Shown here in pieces: positions 5,982-6,821 of a stretch of DNA of 6,821 nucleotides (positions are counted from its first letter, which is position 1; every line of letters begins with the position of its first letter). The position numbers and the translations under genes were made by a program. The notes below the pieces were generated by a model, which was given only the letters and a program-made list of their open reading frames with translations, did not search any database and had not been told where the DNA came from. The stretch comes from an uncultured Lachnospiraceae bacterium (lineage in GTDB: Bacteria > Bacillota > Clostridia > Lachnospirales > Lachnospiraceae): NCBI GenBank assembly GCA_902784025.1, contig CACZTF010000176.1:1-6821 (forward strand). The letters are read 5' to 3'.

Positions 5982-6821
5982 ATGCATGAAGTGATCCTTG
6001 CAAGATCAGCCGGTTTTTGTTTTGGCGTGGAGCGGGCAGTAGATATGGTATATGAGCAGATAGGGACAGGGGAGATCATTTACACTTACGGTCCCATAAT
6101 CCATAATGAGTCGGTTGTGGAAGATCTTCAGTCAAAGGGTGTCAGTATCATTGAAGATAAAGATGATATAAAAGGCAGAAAATCTGGTACGGTCATTATA
6201 AGATCCCATGGCGTTGAGAAAGATGTATACGAAGAGCTTAAAAATAATAATATGAGTGTTGTCGATGCAACATGTCCCTTTGTCTTAAAAATACACAACA
6301 TCGTTGAAGAGGCCTGCAAAAATGGTGAGCAGGTAGTTATACTGGGAAGTGAGGATCATCCGGAGGTCCAGGGTATAAAAGGATACTGTGATCCTCCCGC
6401 GATCGTGATAGATACACAGGAAAAAGCAGAGGCTTTTTCCTCGGAAAACAAGAATATAAGGATAGTTAGTCAAACCACTTTTCAATATAATAAATTTAAA
6501 CAATTAGTTGAAATCCTGTTAAAAAAGGGATATAATAGCAATATTAGTAATACGATTTGTAACGCTACTGAAGTAAGGCAGAAGGAAGCTCGTGAGATCG
6601 CGAAAACGGCGGATGCTATGATCGTGATCGGAGGCAGGAACAGTTCCAACACAAGGAAATTGTATGAGATCTCCGCACAGGAATGTGATAATACGGTTCT
6701 GATCGGCGGAGTTGATGAACTGGATACGGAAAAACTTAAGTCAGCACATCGGATAGGTATTACGGCAGGGGCTTCAACCCCGAATAACATAATCCAGGAG
6801 GTTTACACCAGTGTCAGAAGA
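5982..6821 (+). CDS. ispH: 4-hydroxy-3-methylbut-2-enyl diphosphate reductase IspH (3' end beyond window)
   Basis: IspH (LytB) is the [4Fe-4S] enzyme that makes IPP and DMAPP in the last step of the MEP isoprenoid pathway. The frame is open for 280 codons to the right edge. Iron-sulphur cysteines are in GFCFGV (Cys13), DATCPFV (Cys98) and CNAT (Cys193). Substrate-site motifs are GPIIHNE (His42), IRSHGV (His76), GSEDHPEV (His126, Glu128), SQTT (163-166), RNSSNT (219-224) and TAGASTP (261-267). These cover all the catalytic positions of the E. coli enzyme. AGGAG at 5971-5975, 6 nt before ATG 5982, fixes the start. The reductase domain is essentially complete at the edge, so the gene either stops within a few codons or continues into an S1-domain fusion, as in many Clostridia. 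It carries an internal promoter (6508-6536) and a candidate overlapping gene start (6811). Confidence 0.95.
   Translation, partial: MHEVILARSAGFCFGVERAVDMVYEQIGTGEIIYTYGPIIHNESVVEDLQSKGVSIIEDKDDIKGRKSGTVIIRSHGVEKDVYEELKNNNMSVVDATCPFVLKIHNIVEEACKNGEQVVILGSEDHPEVQGIKGYCDPPAIVIDTQEKAEAFSSENKNIRIVSQTTFQYNKFKQLVEILLKKGYNSNISNTICNATEVRQKEAREIAKTADAMIVIGGRNSSNTRKLYEISAQECDNTVLIGGVDELDTEKLKSAHRIGITAGASTPNNIIQEVYTSVRR
6508..6536 (+). promoter_or_regulatory. Near-consensus sigma-A promoter inside ispH
   Basis: TTGAAA (6508-6513) and a perfect TATAAT (6531-6536) are separated by exactly 17 bp. The 27 bases upstream (6481-6507) are nearly all A and T, like an UP element. Transcription would begin near 6543 and run into the gene after ispH, with a leader of roughly 270 nt before the candidate start at 6811. 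It is the best -35/-10 pair I see in the window. Whether it is used in the cell is inference. Confidence 0.55.
6796..6801 (+). promoter_or_regulatory. Perfect Shine-Dalgarno near the ispH 3' end
   Basis: AGGAGG at 6796-6801 is the full anti-16S complement and is the strongest ribosome site in the window. It lies 9 nt before GTG 6811-6813, which is in a different frame from ispH. It also encodes IspH residues QEV, so it could be chance within coding sequence, but the position beside the expected end of ispH argues for a real start. Confidence 0.5.
6811..6821 (+). CDS. Possible start of the next gene (ribosomal protein S1 candidate), 3' truncated
   Basis: Only GTG TCA GAA GA is visible, reading Met-Ser-Glu followed by Glu or Asp, in the frame one base on from ispH. 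The support is the perfect AGGAGG nine bases upstream and known gene order: in Clostridia cmk and ispH are normally followed by, or ispH is fused to, ribosomal protein S1 (rpsA). If real, the gene overlaps the ispH 3' end and would be translationally coupled to it. Three codons cannot identify a product, so no symbol is given. The alternative is an IspH-S1 fusion continuing in the ispH frame. Confidence 0.35.

Noticed and set aside
5813..6079. 88-codon - strand frame over the cmk-ispH gap
   Set aside because: It extends into the conserved start of ispH and the end of cmk on the opposite strand, and its translation is unlike any family I recognise.

Overview
The window looks like chromosomal DNA from a low- to mid-GC Firmicute of class Clostridia, probably a gut or rumen Lachnospiraceae-type bacterium. 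This is inferred from strong AGGAG ribosome sites, free use of AGA/AGG/ATA codons, GTG and TTG starts, a ureG-ureD gene order, and a flavoprotein-cmk-ispH cluster typical of Clostridia. All supported genes are on the + strand, and no mobile element, CRISPR array, tRNA or rRNA was seen.

Region 1 (1-1053) is the 3' end of a urease maturation operon. It holds the last 54 codons of ureG, then a complete ureD (GTG start, one base after the ureG stop), closed by a strong intrinsic terminator at 1019-1053. UreD and UreG work with UreF to deliver nickel to apo-urease. The urease subunits, ureE and ureF should lie upstream, outside the window.

Region 2 (1054-5100) starts with a good vegetative promoter (TTTACA-17 bp-TATCAT, the -10 inside a perfect 10-bp palindrome). 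It drives a tightly packed run of three genes. The first encodes an unrecognised 687-residue membrane protein with a long charged cytoplasmic helix, one membrane span, TPR repeats and two chitobiase C-terminal-like domains outside the cell. The second is thiamine pyrophosphokinase (17-bp overlap). The third is an HI0933/BaiN-type flavoprotein starting at TTG, one codon after the amber stop of the kinase gene.

Region 3 (5101-6821) is a housekeeping block: cytidylate kinase (cmk), a 143-bp gap, then ispH, the last enzyme of the MEP isoprenoid pathway, which runs off the right edge without a stop. Two signals inside ispH stand out. One is a near-consensus promoter (TTGAAA-17 bp-TATAAT) with an AT-rich upstream tract and a local change in codon use. 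The other is a perfect AGGAGG nine bases before a GTG in another frame, in the last 26 bases. Together they suggest that a downstream gene, most likely ribosomal protein S1 (rpsA) by known gene order, starts inside the ispH 3' end and has its own promoter. An IspH-S1 fusion, common in Clostridia, is the alternative.
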